From Arcicella rigui (GTDB lineage: Bacteria; Bacteroidota; Bacteroidia; Cytophagales; Spirosomataceae), in the NCBI RefSeq assembly GCF_034929435.1, contig NZ_JAYFUM010000031.1, positions 9,901-73,900 on the forward strand: a DNA stretch of 64,000 bases. Reading direction: 5' to 3'. Under the pieces are notes generated by a model. That model did no database searches. It had not been told where the DNA came from and saw only the letters and a program-made list of their open reading frames with translations. Shown in pieces: positions 52,998-62,707 of this stretch. Both the position numbers and the translations under genes were made by a program. Position 1 is the stretch's first letter; each line of letters begins with the position of its first letter.

Positions 52998-55900
52998 TCA
53001 AATAGTGGTAATGGTATCATTTGTGGGTTTTGTTTTTCTATTCTTTTCAGCCCATAAATAAAGCGAAGGCAAAATCAGCGGAGCAAAAATTAAAGTACTG
53101 GTCAGTCCGCCAATGATTACTGTTGCTAATGGTCTTTGTACGTCTGAACCAATTCCTGACGAAATTGCCGCAGGTACAAGACCAATGATAGCAACAACCA
53201 AAATAGATAATAAAGCTCTCAGTTGCTCTTTTGATGATACCAACACACTGTGTTGTAATTCGGTATCATTTTCACCTTTAGCTCGATTAATGGCTGAAAC
53301 TAATAATACGCCTGCCATGACCGAAATCCCAAAAATACTTACAAAGCCTACACCAGCCGAAACGTTGAAGTAATAGCCACGCATCAACAAAGCGACGATT
53401 CCTCCGCCCAAAGCAAATAAAATACAGCTCATCGTTACTAAAGTATTGGGCAAATTCTTGAACAACATAAACAAGAAAAGAAACACCAAAAGTATCGTTA
53501 AAGGAATGGTGAAAGCCAATTGTTTTCCTGCACGTTCAAGGTTTTCGTATTGTCCGCCGTAAATGATTTGATAGCCTTTTGGAACGTGTACTTTGGCATC
53601 AATTTTATCTTGCAATTCTTTCACAAAACTGCCTTGGTCTCTGCCTTTGATGTTCGTCCGCACAGTTACCATTCTTTTACTTCCGTAGCGGTAAATATTG
53701 GTTTGTCCTTCCACAAAATGAATATCTGCCAATTGGCTCATCGGAATTAAAGCTCCATTTACCGAAGGCACAAGAATATCTTTGATGGCATCAATGGAAT
53801 TTCTGAACTGTGGCAAAAAGCGAATCACAATGTCATAGCGTTTTGTGCCATCGTACAAAGTAGAAATCGTTTTTCCACCAATGGCCGCTTCAATCATGTT
53901 CTGAATATCAGCTACATTGATTCCAAAACGAGCCGCTGATTCACGATTGATATTGATAGCCAATTGGTCTTGTGGCCCTTCTTGCTCAATATTAACGTTG
54001 TCTGCTCCAGCAGTTTGTCTTACGATGGTCGCAATACTATCGGCTTTTTGTCGCATCATTTTCAAGTCGTCGCCAACAACAGAAATTGCCAAATCTGCGG
54101 CACTTCCTGTCACAATTTCCATTACTTGGTCGATAATGGGCTGACCCGAAGAAAAGGAAACCGAAGGCAATTGCTGTTGTAAATCGGTCTTGATTTTATC
54201 CACCAATTCTTTTTTAGAAATGGTTTTACTCCACAAACTATAATCTTTTAAACCAACCAAAATTTCGTTTCTGTTGGCTGGAAATGGGTCTGTTCCATCA
54301 TCATTTCTGCCTGTTTGTGTAATAACAAATGAAATTTGTGGATACTTGGCAATGGTACTTCTAATTTTAGCGGCATAACTGGCATTTTCTTGAATGGTAA
54401 TTCCAGCAGGAAAATTTCCTCTAAGAAAAATCGAACCTTCATCCAATGTTGGTAAAAATTCAGTTCCGAGTTTTATGCCGCAGAAAATGAATGTTCCTAC
54501 AATGGTGAAACCGATGATTACAGTTCTTTTGTAATGATTCAATAATTTATCCAGTACATTTCCATAATGTTTCGACAGAAAATCCAGCACATAATTTTTA
54601 TGTTCTTTCATCGGTTTGTCAAAATCAGCTAAGGCTTTTCTGTAACTGAATGAAATCAAGACTGGAATAAAAGTAAGTGCCGCCAACATCGAGCCAATTA
54701 CAGCAAAAGCCAAAGTAAGTGCCATCGGTGAAAATAGCTTTCCTTCTACACGGGTCATCAATAAAATGGGCATATAAGCCAAAATGATGATGGTTACTGA
54801 GAAAAATATTTCACGTCCTACTTCTTGTGCCGAAAGCAAAGTAATTCTGATAATGCCTTGTTTTTTTTCTTCAATGGTGGCAGTTCTGTACTTCCTGATT
54901 AAATGTTCTGCCATCAAACACGCTCCGTCAACAATAATCCCAAAGTCGATAGCTCCCAAAGAAAGTAAATTGGCTGGAATGCCCGTCAAACGCATTAAAA
55001 TAAACGCAAACAAAAGCGAAAACGGAATCGTTAGGGCTACCACAATGGCACTTCTTACACTTCCTAAGAAAAATATCAAGAGAATCACAACGATTGAAAT
55101 TCCTTCAAACAAAGTATGAGCTACGGTTTCTAAAGAATGGTCAATCAAGAAACTTCGGTCGTAAAGCGGACGCAAATGCACGCCTTCGGGCAATTCACTG
55201 GCTTGTAAATCCGCCATTTTTTCTTTCAAAAGCTTCAATACTTCACTCGGATTTTCGTAACGTCTTAACAAAATAATACCTTCTACACCACTTTTTACAT
55301 CCAATTTTTCTTTCGTAACGGTATAGCCTAAAACGCCACTTGCTGGCGGAGGAGTAATCTCAACAGTAGCGACATCACGGATAAATACGGGCATTCCATT
55401 ATCCGATTTCAACACAATGTTTTCAATGTCTCTTTCTGTTTTAATTGCTCCCAAGCCACGAACGGCAAAACCTTGTCCACCACGAGCCAAGATATTTCCA
55501 CCTGTATTTTGGTTGTTGACATTTACCGCATCCGTCACATTTTGTAAAGTAAGGTTATACTTTCTTAGTTTTTCGGGCGAAGTAATGATATGATATTGTT
55601 TCAAAGGACCGCCGAAAGTTACTACATCGGCAATGCCTGGTACTTGTAACAAAGCTGGTTTAATGACCCAATCTTGTAAATCTCTTAATTGCGTTTGACT
55701 AAAATTAGCTGGTGCTTCTACCACATAGCGATAGATTTCCCCAACGGCAGTACTCATCGGTGCTAATTCTGGATTTACGCCATCGGGCAAAGTTGCCGAA
55801 CTCAAACGTTCAATTACCTGCTGACGAGCGAAGTAATCGTCTGTGCCATCTTTAAAAGTTAATTGCACAACCGACAAACCAAAAATAGTACGACTTCTAC

Positions 55901-56144
55901 GGTCTAATACATTGGGCGTATTTTGTAAAGCACGTTCTATCGGTACTGTTACTTGTTGTTCAACTTCTTCGGCTGCTCTTCCGTCGTATTGTGCTACTAC
56001 AATCACACAAGTATCTGCAATGTCTGGATAAGCTTCAATTTTCAATTGTGTAAAGCACCAATAGCCTACCGCCATCAGCACAGTACTTATCGCAATCACA
56101 ATCCAGCGATTACGAAGGCTGAATACTAATAAGTTCTTAATCAT
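52998..56144 (-). CDS. Heavy-metal RND efflux pump (CusA/CzcA family)
   Basis: 1048 residues with the 12-span RND plan: two periplasmic porter loops (about 35-335 and 560-870) each after a first span. HME-type features are the start NLLVFSLRNRWIVIA, IADVVTFGGPLKQYHI, and the TM4 motif GAIDFGIIVDGACLMAEH with Asp residues for proton relay. It pumps a divalent or monovalent metal ion through the adaptor and outer-membrane partners. Which metal (Cu/Ag, Co/Zn/Cd or Ni) cannot be decided. The start codon abuts the DUF190 stop. Confidence 0.93.
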   Translation of the reverse strand: MIKNLLVFSLRNRWIVIAISTVLMAVGYWCFTQLKIEAYPDIADTCVIVVAQYDGRAAEEVEQQVTVPIERALQNTPNVLDRRSRTIFGLSVVQLTFKDGTDDYFARQQVIERLSSATLPDGVNPELAPMSTAVGEIYRYVVEAPANFSQTQLRDLQDWVIKPALLQVPGIADVVTFGGPLKQYHIITSPEKLRKYNLTLQNVTDAVNVNNQNTGGNILARGGQGFAVRGLGAIKTERDIENIVLKSDNGMPVFIRDVATVEITPPPASGVLGYTVTKEKLDVKSGVEGIILLRRYENPSEVLKLLKEKMADLQASELPEGVHLRPLYDRSFLIDHSLETVAHTLFEGISIVVILLIFFLGSVRSAIVVALTIPFSLLFAFILMRLTGIPANLLSLGAIDFGIIVDGACLMAEHLIRKYRTATIEEKKQGIIRITLLSAQEVGREIFFSVTIIILAYMPILLMTRVEGKLFSPMALTLAFAVIGSMLAALTFIPVLISFSYRKALADFDKPMKEHKNYVLDFLSKHYGNVLDKLLNHYKRTVIIGFTIVGTFIFCGIKLGTEFLPTLDEGSIFLRGNFPAGITIQENASYAAKIRSTIAKYPQISFVITQTGRNDDGTDPFPANRNEILVGLKDYSLWSKTISKKELVDKIKTDLQQQLPSVSFSSGQPIIDQVMEIVTGSAADLAISVVGDDLKMMRQKADSIATIVRQTAGADNVNIEQEGPQDQLAININRESAARFGINVADIQNMIEAAIGGKTISTLYDGTKRYDIVIRFLPQFRNSIDAIKDILVPSVNGALIPMSQLADIHFVEGQTNIYRYGSKRMVTVRTNIKGRDQGSFVKELQDKIDAKVHVPKGYQIIYGGQYENLERAGKQLAFTIPLTILLVFLFLFMLFKNLPNTLVTMSCILFALGGGIVALLMRGYYFNVSAGVGFVSIFGISVMAGVLLVSAINRAKGENDTELQHSVLVSSKEQLRALLSILVVAIIGLVPAAISSGIGSDVQRPLATVIIGGLTSTLIFAPLILPSLYLWAEKNRKTKPTNDTITTI

Positions 56145-56447
56145 TTATTTCCACTGTTCTACTTGGTTCGTAATAATAAATCCACTTGTTACTTCTACTC
56201 TCAGTGCTGTCAGCACAGCCTTTACTTTCTCGGTGTCGTCGATGAAAGTAATCATGATGGGCGTTTCGTCGAAACTGAATAAATCGTTTGGGCGATGAAA
56301 ATGATTGTTTGAACCAAAACCCGAAATGCCTTTAAAAACCGTTAATCCTTTGATTTTCTGGGCAATCAAAAACTGTACGATAAACTCATGTAAGGATTTT
56401 GTTCCAAAGAGTTCATCTTCATCTATAAAAATCTGAGCTTGAAGCAT
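56145..56447 (-). CDS. DUF190 family protein (PII-like)
   Basis: 100 residues. DUF190 features: AQIFIDEDELFG, LTVFKGISGFG and the metal-region SSNNHF-like FGSNNHFH, with TSGFIITNQVEQ at the end. The family has a PII-like trimeric fold and is found beside CLC and other ion transport genes, presumably as an allosteric regulator. Here it lies 12 bp after mgtE and directly before the RND pump gene, so it could regulate either. Confidence 0.85.
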   Translation of the reverse strand: MLQAQIFIDEDELFGTKSLHEFIVQFLIAQKIKGLTVFKGISGFGSNNHFHRPNDLFSFDETPIMITFIDDTEKVKAVLTALRVEVTSGFIITNQVEQWK

Positions 56448-56459
56448 AGCCTTTTTTTG

Positions 56460-57833
56460 TTAAAGCAACGTTCCTTTTAACAAGAATGCTGCGATGCTGA
56501 AATAAATGATAAGACCTGTTACATCCACTAAAGTAGCCACAAAAGGTGCTGACGAAGTGGCTGGGTCGAAGCCTAATTTTTTTAAGACTATCGGTATCAT
56601 TGAGCCACTCAAAGTTCCCCACATAACAATACCTATGAGCGAGAAAAATATCGTGGTGGCTACCAATACATAATGTTCGGTATAATTGAACCAGTGGAAT
56701 TGTTGCCAAAGAAGAATTCTAATAAAACCTATTGTTCCAAGAATAATTCCGAGAATAATGCCTGATGAAAATTCTCTTTTCATCACAAACCACCAGTCGC
56801 TAAAAGTGATTTCTTTCAAAGCCATCGCACGGATAATCAATGTTGCGGCCTGTGAACCACTATTTCCTCCGCTTGAAATAATCAAAGGAATAAAGAGGGC
56901 TAAAACTACGGCTTTTGCAATTTCATCGTCAAAATAACCCATTGCAGAAGCCGTTAACATTTCACTGAGAAAAAGTACGATAAGCCAACCTGCTCTTTTT
57001 TTGATAAGGGTAAAAATGGGCGTTTTTACATAAGGGAAATCCAAAGATTCTAAACCTCCAAATTTTTGAATATCTTCAGTATCTCTTTGTTCAGCAAAAT
57101 CCAGTACGTCGTCGGCTGTGAGTACTCCTATCAAAATATTTTGGGCTGTTACCACTGGCAATACATCTCTGTCGTACTCTTTGAATTTATCAATGGCAAT
57201 TTCTTTGGTATCGTCGATGGTCAAGCTTACACAAAATCCATCTAAAAGACTTTCAATGGTTTTGAAAGATTCGTTCAGTACCAACTTTCTAATCGGAATA
57301 TCATCGACTAATTTCCCAGTTTCATCAATCACATAAATTACATTGGCGGCTTCGGTGTCGTTTGGGTGATTTCTCAAATGCTCAACCGCTTCGCCCACAG
57401 TCATTTGTCTTGAAATCGTAGAAAAATCTGTATTGATAAGTCGGGCAACGCTGTTTTCTGGATAACCGAAAAAGTCATGAATTTCAGCTCGGTTTTTCTC
57501 AGAAAGGTATTCGATAAAGTACGACTGCTCTAAACCAATCAAATTTGAAAAAAACTCAAACCTATCATCAGAAGGCAAATTATTCAGAATGGCTGAGGCT
57601 TTCTCTTTGGAAATTCCTTTGATGATTTGTACTTGCCAGTCGAAATTGAGATAAGCAAATACTTTCGCTTGCGAGTTTTTGGGTAAAGAAATAAATGATT
57701 CAGTAGCAATATCCAAAGGCAAAGAGCCAATGAGTATAGCGACATCGTTTGGATGAACAAAATTTTTGTTACTTTCTAAACCCAATAAAGTACTGAAATC
57801 GCCCTTTAAAATTCTTGTTCTAATATCTTTCAT
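56460..57833 (-). CDS. mgtE: MgtE-type magnesium channel
   Basis: 457 residues. N-terminal superhelical domain (about 1-130), CBS pair (about 135-260) and a five-span pore (about 285-455) with SGGNSGSQAATLIIRAMAL, the signature of MgtE. Mg2+ enters through this dimeric channel, which is closed by Mg2+ binding to the cytoplasmic domains. It is placed inside a metal efflux operon, between the adaptor gene and the DUF190/RND genes. Residues that close the channel could not be checked in detail. Confidence 0.93.
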   Translation of the reverse strand: MKDIRTRILKGDFSTLLGLESNKNFVHPNDVAILIGSLPLDIATESFISLPKNSQAKVFAYLNFDWQVQIIKGISKEKASAILNNLPSDDRFEFFSNLIGLEQSYFIEYLSEKNRAEIHDFFGYPENSVARLINTDFSTISRQMTVGEAVEHLRNHPNDTEAANVIYVIDETGKLVDDIPIRKLVLNESFKTIESLLDGFCVSLTIDDTKEIAIDKFKEYDRDVLPVVTAQNILIGVLTADDVLDFAEQRDTEDIQKFGGLESLDFPYVKTPIFTLIKKRAGWLIVLFLSEMLTASAMGYFDDEIAKAVVLALFIPLIISSGGNSGSQAATLIIRAMALKEITFSDWWFVMKREFSSGIILGIILGTIGFIRILLWQQFHWFNYTEHYVLVATTIFFSLIGIVMWGTLSGSMIPIVLKKLGFDPATSSAPFVATLVDVTGLIIYFSIAAFLLKGTLL

Positions 57834-57844
57834 GGCTTTTATTG

Positions 57845-58079
57845 GCTATCAGCTTTCGGAAGTCGGCTGTCAGGTTTTAATTTATTAGTCTTTTACCTTC
57901 TCCATTTTTCATGTACTCATGTCGTTCCTACGGAACTTGATTGTGTACAATTTTCACGACATCATTGCTACCGATACATCGTCCCTAACGGGACTCGAGC
58001 TATAATTCTTCAAATCCAAAAGAAAATCTTGCGTCTTGTCTCTTGTGTCTTTCATCTTCAAGTCCTAAAGTCCCCAAAA
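57845..58079. repeat. Mixed repeats: family A, CGTTCCTACGGAAC palindromes, families B/C
   Basis: About 57845-57875 carries family A words. At 57922-57937 and 57979-57998 lie two short palindromic units (CGTTCCTACGGAACT and CGTCCCTAACGGGACT) of a further, probably mobile family. About 58021-58079 holds families C and B, ending at the adaptor gene's stop. The array separates the adaptor from mgtE. Confidence 0.75.
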
Positions 58080-58080
58080 A

Positions 58081-59130
58081 TCAATACCCAAAACTCAAAC
58101 CCTTCAACTGCATTACTCCTTTAACAGCCACCGTTTCGCCATTTTGCAAGCCACTAAAAACTACAATTCTGTCTCCAATCTGATTGCCAATATTTACTTC
58201 TCTGCGTTCAAACGTATTGTTAGCATTTTTTACAAAAACATAAGTTTTACCTTGAACCGTTACGACTGCATTTTTATCAATATTGATATGCGAACCTTCA
58301 CTTACGCCAAACAAAACCGTTGCAAACATTCCTGCTTTCAGCTTTTGTTCTGAATTATTGAGACTTACTCTCAATTTTACCATTCTGGTCGATTCGTCAA
58401 TTACGTCGGCTACTTCTTCTATTTTTCCTGTAAATTTTTCATTTGGGAAAGCCGTAAATTGCAAAGTACAATTCCCTCCTTCTTTGATTTTACTGATTTG
58501 ATTTTCAGGAATATCACAAATAATAAAAGCCTTGCCAGCACTTGCTTTTCTTAATGCTTCTGGATTAAATCCACCAGTTTTCAGCTTTGTTTCATGTTCG
58601 ATAATGGCGGTTTTTTCGTTTGCTAAATCGTTTTGAACCATCGCCAATTCTGTTTCAGCACTTAATAAATCTACTTGTGCATTGGCTACGTCTTTGCCTG
58701 TTCCTGCTCCATTTTTTTGTAAATCTTCAAAGCGACTCACTTCTACTTTTTTGCGAGCAATAATTGTTTTCTTTTGCTGAATGATTGTAGCTCGCTGACG
58801 AATATTCTCTAAATGTTGCAAAAGCGAAGTGTAATTGCTGGCTAAATCTGAGTTTTCAAACAAAATAATATTTTGCGAAGCACCTTCTTGTGAAGAAACC
58901 ACCGTTGCCGACACTTTGGCGGGAGCAGTAATTTCATCATTGAGCGAAGAACTTCCCAAAGTCTCTGTGGCAAAAAACTGCATACTTGTAGTAGTCGGGA
59001 AAACGATTTTCATGCCGTTTTCCTGTACTTTTGGCAATACATCTACTGGTTTTGTTGCCTGATTTTCTTTTCCTCCACAAGCGGCAAGAAGCCAGATAGA
59101 GAGGAGTGTTATTGTTAAGTTATTTTTCAT
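58081..59130 (-). CDS. RND efflux periplasmic adaptor (CusB/CzcB-like lipoprotein)
   Basis: The ATG at 59130 (MKNNLTITLLSIWLLAACGG) is chosen because it gives a lipoprotein signal (LLAAC); ten codons upstream are also open. The mature 349-residue protein is a membrane-fusion protein: an N-terminal beta part, a coiled-coil hairpin with QNGAGTGKDVANAQVDLLSAE (about 150-200), a lipoyl-like and a beta-barrel domain (GNCTLQFTAFPNEKFTGKIE) and a C-terminal AVVTVQGKTYVFV segment. It bridges the RND pump and the outer-membrane channel. The gene follows the TolC-like gene after 128 bp. Confidence 0.9.
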   Translation of the reverse strand: MKNNLTITLLSIWLLAACGGKENQATKPVDVLPKVQENGMKIVFPTTTSMQFFATETLGSSSLNDEITAPAKVSATVVSSQEGASQNIILFENSDLASNYTSLLQHLENIRQRATIIQQKKTIIARKKVEVSRFEDLQKNGAGTGKDVANAQVDLLSAETELAMVQNDLANEKTAIIEHETKLKTGGFNPEALRKASAGKAFIICDIPENQISKIKEGGNCTLQFTAFPNEKFTGKIEEVADVIDESTRMVKLRVSLNNSEQKLKAGMFATVLFGVSEGSHINIDKNAVVTVQGKTYVFVKNANNTFERREVNIGNQIGDRIVVFSGLQNGETVAVKGVMQLKGLSFGY

Positions 59131-59167
59131 CGTTTTAAGAAATCTATACAATTTAAACACCTATGAA

Positions 59168-59222
59168 TTTGAAGTACTTTAACTTGGCTAAAACTCAGTG
59201 CAACCTATTTTAGGCAAGGACA
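59168..59222 (-). repeat. Paired 55-bp element, copy 1
   Basis: Read on the minus strand it contains GTCCTTGCCTAAAATAGGTT and then an AT-rich tail. An inverted copy lies at 63882-63935: 22 of its bases are exact (59200-59221), the rest matches loosely with one indel. It is flanked by family D repeats in both places. Confidence 0.75.
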
Positions 59223-59258
59223 AAGGACAACTCACCATTCACAATTCAGCACTCATAC

Positions 59259-60515
59259 TTATTGTGCCATTTGATTGATTAAACCAGAAGCATAAAGTAG
59301 CTTAATATAGCTCTGGCGATATTGTTGTAATGTATCGTAGTACTGTTGTTGAGTATCGAGCCAACTCCTTTGGGCTTCTAAATAATCAACAATGGTAGTG
59401 CCTCCATGCAAATATGAATACTTTACGCTACTCAGAATACTTTCTGACTTCGAAAGCAAATCTTTGAATTGTTCTATATTTTTTTTCTGCGTTTGGTAAG
59501 TATTATAAGCCGTCAAAAGCTCGGTTTGTACTAAAGTCTGTGTGGCTTGTAAACCTTTTTCTGCTTGTTGTTTCTGTATATATGATTTCTTGATTTCGCC
59601 TTGATTTCTTGAGAAAAAAGGTAAGTCTATCGCCCCATAAAAACCTACGTATGGAATAGTGTTTTGTGGGTTGTAAATCATCCCCAAAATTGGCTGTGGC
59701 GTTGCCAATGATTTTTGTAATTTGATATTACTTTCGGCTACTTGAATTCCAGCTTTATAAAGTTGAATATCACTTCTGTTGGCTAAAGCTTGCTGCAAGA
59801 GCGAATCTAATTGCGTAGAAAAAACATAAGTAAAATCATCTTTTGTGTCAATGTCGATGCGGTCTTGTGTTCCGAGCATAAATTTGAGGTTCAATAACTC
59901 GTTTTGATAAATTTGCTCATTCGATTTCAACTGCAAAGCATACTGATTTGCCAACAAAGCTGTACGAGTAAGGTCTGTTGAAGTAATTACTTCTTTGCCT
60001 AACCTGATTTTATTGATGCTCACCAAACTATCTGTATTGGTTTTCGCTATCTGCAAAATATCCAATTGCTTGCGAGCCGTCCAAACATCCAACCATTTCA
60101 AGGCTACGTCTTGCAAAACACTTCTTTCAGTTTCGCCAAAGGCTTTTTGTGAAAGCTGTGTATTTTTTTGTGCCAAATCAATTTTAGCCTGACGCTGCGA
60201 AGGCAACTGAATTACTTTCGTCAACTGCCACCATACTTGTCGGTTTTGTGCATTGTACCAATCGCTATTGTTGGGATACGAAGCCGAACGAGTAAGTAAA
60301 AGTGTCTGATTATTCAAATTGGGGTTAGGACGCAATTGTGCCGTAACTATATCCGCTTCGCTAATACCAACATTAAGCTGTTGGGTATTCAGCAAAGGGT
60401 TATTTGCTTTTGCTGTTTGTAATGCTTTTTGTAAAGTATAAATTTCTTGTGCCGAAGAAGTTTTATACATAAGCATAACAAGCGTAAGGATGGATAAAAT
60501 GTATCTGAGCCGCAT
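59259..60515 (-). CDS. TolC family outer-membrane efflux protein (CusC/CzcC-like)
   Basis: 418 residues with signal peptide (MRLRYILSILTLVMLMYKTSSAQ). Two OEP repeats of coiled-coil helices are visible (about 30-215 and 225-410), with PTQTLVQTELLTAYNTYQTQ and SYLHGGTTIVDYLEAQRSW as the family patterns. It forms the outer-membrane channel of the metal efflux pump together with the adaptor and RND genes downstream. It follows the two-component genes across a REP element, so it may form a separate transcript. Confidence 0.9.
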   Translation of the reverse strand: MRLRYILSILTLVMLMYKTSSAQEIYTLQKALQTAKANNPLLNTQQLNVGISEADIVTAQLRPNPNLNNQTLLLTRSASYPNNSDWYNAQNRQVWWQLTKVIQLPSQRQAKIDLAQKNTQLSQKAFGETERSVLQDVALKWLDVWTARKQLDILQIAKTNTDSLVSINKIRLGKEVITSTDLTRTALLANQYALQLKSNEQIYQNELLNLKFMLGTQDRIDIDTKDDFTYVFSTQLDSLLQQALANRSDIQLYKAGIQVAESNIKLQKSLATPQPILGMIYNPQNTIPYVGFYGAIDLPFFSRNQGEIKKSYIQKQQAEKGLQATQTLVQTELLTAYNTYQTQKKNIEQFKDLLSKSESILSSVKYSYLHGGTTIVDYLEAQRSWLDTQQQYYDTLQQYRQSYIKLLYASGLINQMAQ

Positions 60516-60613
60516 CGTCTTGTAAGTCTTTGTTTGTGCTTACAAAGGTGGGAGATTGGGCGGAGAAAGGCAGTTAGAGAGCTTTTAGAAAATTATTAGA
60601 AAATCATTAGAAA

Positions 60614-60664
60614 GTAAAACGGGTTTCCAACCCGTCAAAAATACATGAGTTGGAAACCCGTCTC
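60614..60664. repeat. REP/BIME-like element, copy 4
   Basis: First unit at 60614-60636 begins GTAA and forms a hairpin (ACGGGTT, TCC, AACCCGT). The second, at 60646-60664, is a partial inverted unit. Its end overlaps the kinase stop codon (60663-60665). Confidence 0.8.
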
Positions 60665-62030
60665 AAAGATGCGAAAATGAAAGTTTGAAAGTAGTTCCCT
60701 CCCCTACTGTTGAAGCCACTGAAATTTCGCCATTATGGAGTTTTACAATTTTCTGAGTAAGCGAAAGACCTATGCCGTTGCCATTGGTATATTTTTTATT
60801 TTTCCCTCTGAAAAATGGCGTAAAAATCTGCGAAAGTTCTTCGTCGGCAATGCCAATTCCTTCATCCACAAAGTATAGGCGTATGTGTTGATTTTGTACA
60901 GAAATTGACACTGTACATTTTTGATTATCAGAAAACTTACAAGCATTTTCGATAAGATTAGCAAAGGCTACTTTCAACAAATACTCGTTGCCATTAATAG
61001 AAATTTCATCGTCGTTTTCTACTTCATTTTCATACAAAATATCCACTAAATAAGTAGGATTTTGGCGTTGTACTTGGTGACGGGCATCCAAAAGCACTTC
61101 GTCTAAACGAGTTTCACGAAAGGAAATTTCCGAAAGGTCATAACTGGCTTTGGCAAAATCTAACAGACTGGTAGCAAGTCGAGCAAGCTTTTGGGCATCA
61201 TTTAGCGTATTTTGAATTACTTCTTGATATTCTGCAATACTTCTTTCTCTGTTCTTCGACAACTCCAATTCTGTAATTATCGAAGCCAAAGGAGTACGAA
61301 GTTCATGCGAAATGTTTGAAACAAATTGCTTTTGGGCATCAAACGATTTCTCCAAACGGTCGAGCATTTCATTAAAAGTACTTGACAGTTCCGCCAATTC
61401 ATCTTTCCCCTGAATGTTACTTAGTCGTAAATCAAGATTAGAAGCGGTTATTTTCTTTACTTTATTCACAATTACACTTACAGGTAGCAAGGCTTTTTTA
61501 GAGAAAAACCTACCCGCTGCATAAATGAAGAGTATCGAGCAAACAAAAATTATTAAAATGGTATTTCGGAGATTGTCTAATTTTTTATATCCATACTGGT
61601 CATAAGCCGCCGCAATGATGATATAATTTTTATTTTCAACAGGAAACAACATGCCAATTACTTGCCAACGACCTTGGTAAAACCTAATTTGATGTCTTTT
61701 CTTTACTTCGTCCATCATTTGTTGGTTTTCTTTCACCAAATCTATATCTAAGGCATCGTGGTAATGCAAGTTGAAATCAGTATCATAAATAGCTACTTCT
61801 ACTTCATTAATGGTTTCACGATTGTTTTTATAGATTTTTTGTAAAATGTCAGCCTCTACTTTTGCCGTAAAATAAAGATTGGCTTTGGTAATTCCTTCTT
61901 TTTTCAGGCGATTATAGAATTCTGTTTCACGGTTTTGATAGGCAGAATAATACACCAAAGCCGCAAATATCATCAAGATAGCGGCTGTGAGTAAGGTAAA
62001 AAGTAAACTTAGTCTTTCTCTGATGGTCAT
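60663..62030 (-). CDS. Sensor histidine kinase of the metal efflux locus
   Basis: 455 residues. Two membrane spans (about 12-32 and 156-178) around a periplasmic sensor, a HAMP-like linker (KKITASNLDLRLSNIQGKDE), phosphorylation helix with His in SNISHELRTPLASII and an ATPase domain (N box NLIENACKFSD, G box GIGIADEEL and NGNGIGLSL). It should phosphorylate the response regulator encoded right before it, with 4 bp overlap. The likely signal is the metal exported by the linked pump; this is inference from the position. Confidence 0.93.
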   Translation of the reverse strand: MTIRERLSLLFTLLTAAILMIFAALVYYSAYQNRETEFYNRLKKEGITKANLYFTAKVEADILQKIYKNNRETINEVEVAIYDTDFNLHYHDALDIDLVKENQQMMDEVKKRHQIRFYQGRWQVIGMLFPVENKNYIIIAAAYDQYGYKKLDNLRNTILIIFVCSILFIYAAGRFFSKKALLPVSVIVNKVKKITASNLDLRLSNIQGKDELAELSSTFNEMLDRLEKSFDAQKQFVSNISHELRTPLASIITELELSKNRERSIAEYQEVIQNTLNDAQKLARLATSLLDFAKASYDLSEISFRETRLDEVLLDARHQVQRQNPTYLVDILYENEVENDDEISINGNEYLLKVAFANLIENACKFSDNQKCTVSISVQNQHIRLYFVDEGIGIADEELSQIFTPFFRGKNKKYTNGNGIGLSLTQKIVKLHNGEISVASTVGEGTTFKLSFSHL

Positions 62031-62707
62031 TCTTCCTTGAAAATAAAACCCATTCCCGATTTTGTATGAATGAGTTTGGGTTCAAAATCTTTATCAATTT
62101 TTTTACGTAAGTAATTGATATACACATCTATAAAATTTGTCCCTGTATCAAAATGTGTATCCCAAACTTTATCAGCAATTTCAGTTCTGCTCAGGATTCT
62201 TTCTGCATTTTGCATCATGTATTCCAGCAGTTTAAATTCTTTTGGCGTAAGGCTTATTTCCTTTCCCGAGCGATTTACGGTTTTAGTACGGTTGTTGAGT
62301 TCTAAATTGGCGTACTTCAATACAAAACCTTGTGTATTGCTATGGACATTTTGGCGTTTTGTCAAAGCCCTAATCCTGACGTGAAGTTCTCTAAAATCAA
62401 AAGGTTTTACCAAGTAATCGTCTGCACCTGCGTCAAAGCCTTCTACCTTGTCGTCGGTAGTTCCCAAAGCCGTAAGCATAATAATCAAAGTATCAGGTTT
62501 GGCAGTACGGATGTCTTTACAAAGTTCAAGTCCGCTGAGTTTTGGTAAAATTATATCTGTAATTATTAAATCATAGTCGTTTTGTAAAGCCAGTTTTCGC
62601 CCCATCATGCCATCGTAGGCAAGTGTTACGGTATAATCATTTTCTTCTAATCCTCGTTTTACTAAAGAGGCTATTCGTTCGTCATCTTCAATAATGAGAA
62701 TATTCAT
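62027..62707 (-). CDS. OmpR/PhoB-type response regulator
   Basis: 226 residues. The receiver domain (1-120) has acidic pocket residues in IEDDERI, the phosphoacceptor Asp51 in IITDIILPK, a Thr (MLTALG) and Lys (LVKPFDFRE). A winged-helix DNA-binding domain follows (about 128-226, with SLTPKEFKLLEYMM and DTGTNFIDVYINYLRKKID). First gene of the two-component pair and probably the activator of the efflux genes downstream. Confidence 0.94.
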   Translation of the reverse strand: MNILIIEDDERIASLVKRGLEENDYTVTLAYDGMMGRKLALQNDYDLIITDIILPKLSGLELCKDIRTAKPDTLIIMLTALGTTDDKVEGFDAGADDYLVKPFDFRELHVRIRALTKRQNVHSNTQGFVLKYANLELNNRTKTVNRSGKEISLTPKEFKLLEYMMQNAERILSRTEIADKVWDTHFDTGTNFIDVYINYLRKKIDKDFEPKLIHTKSGMGFIFKEE

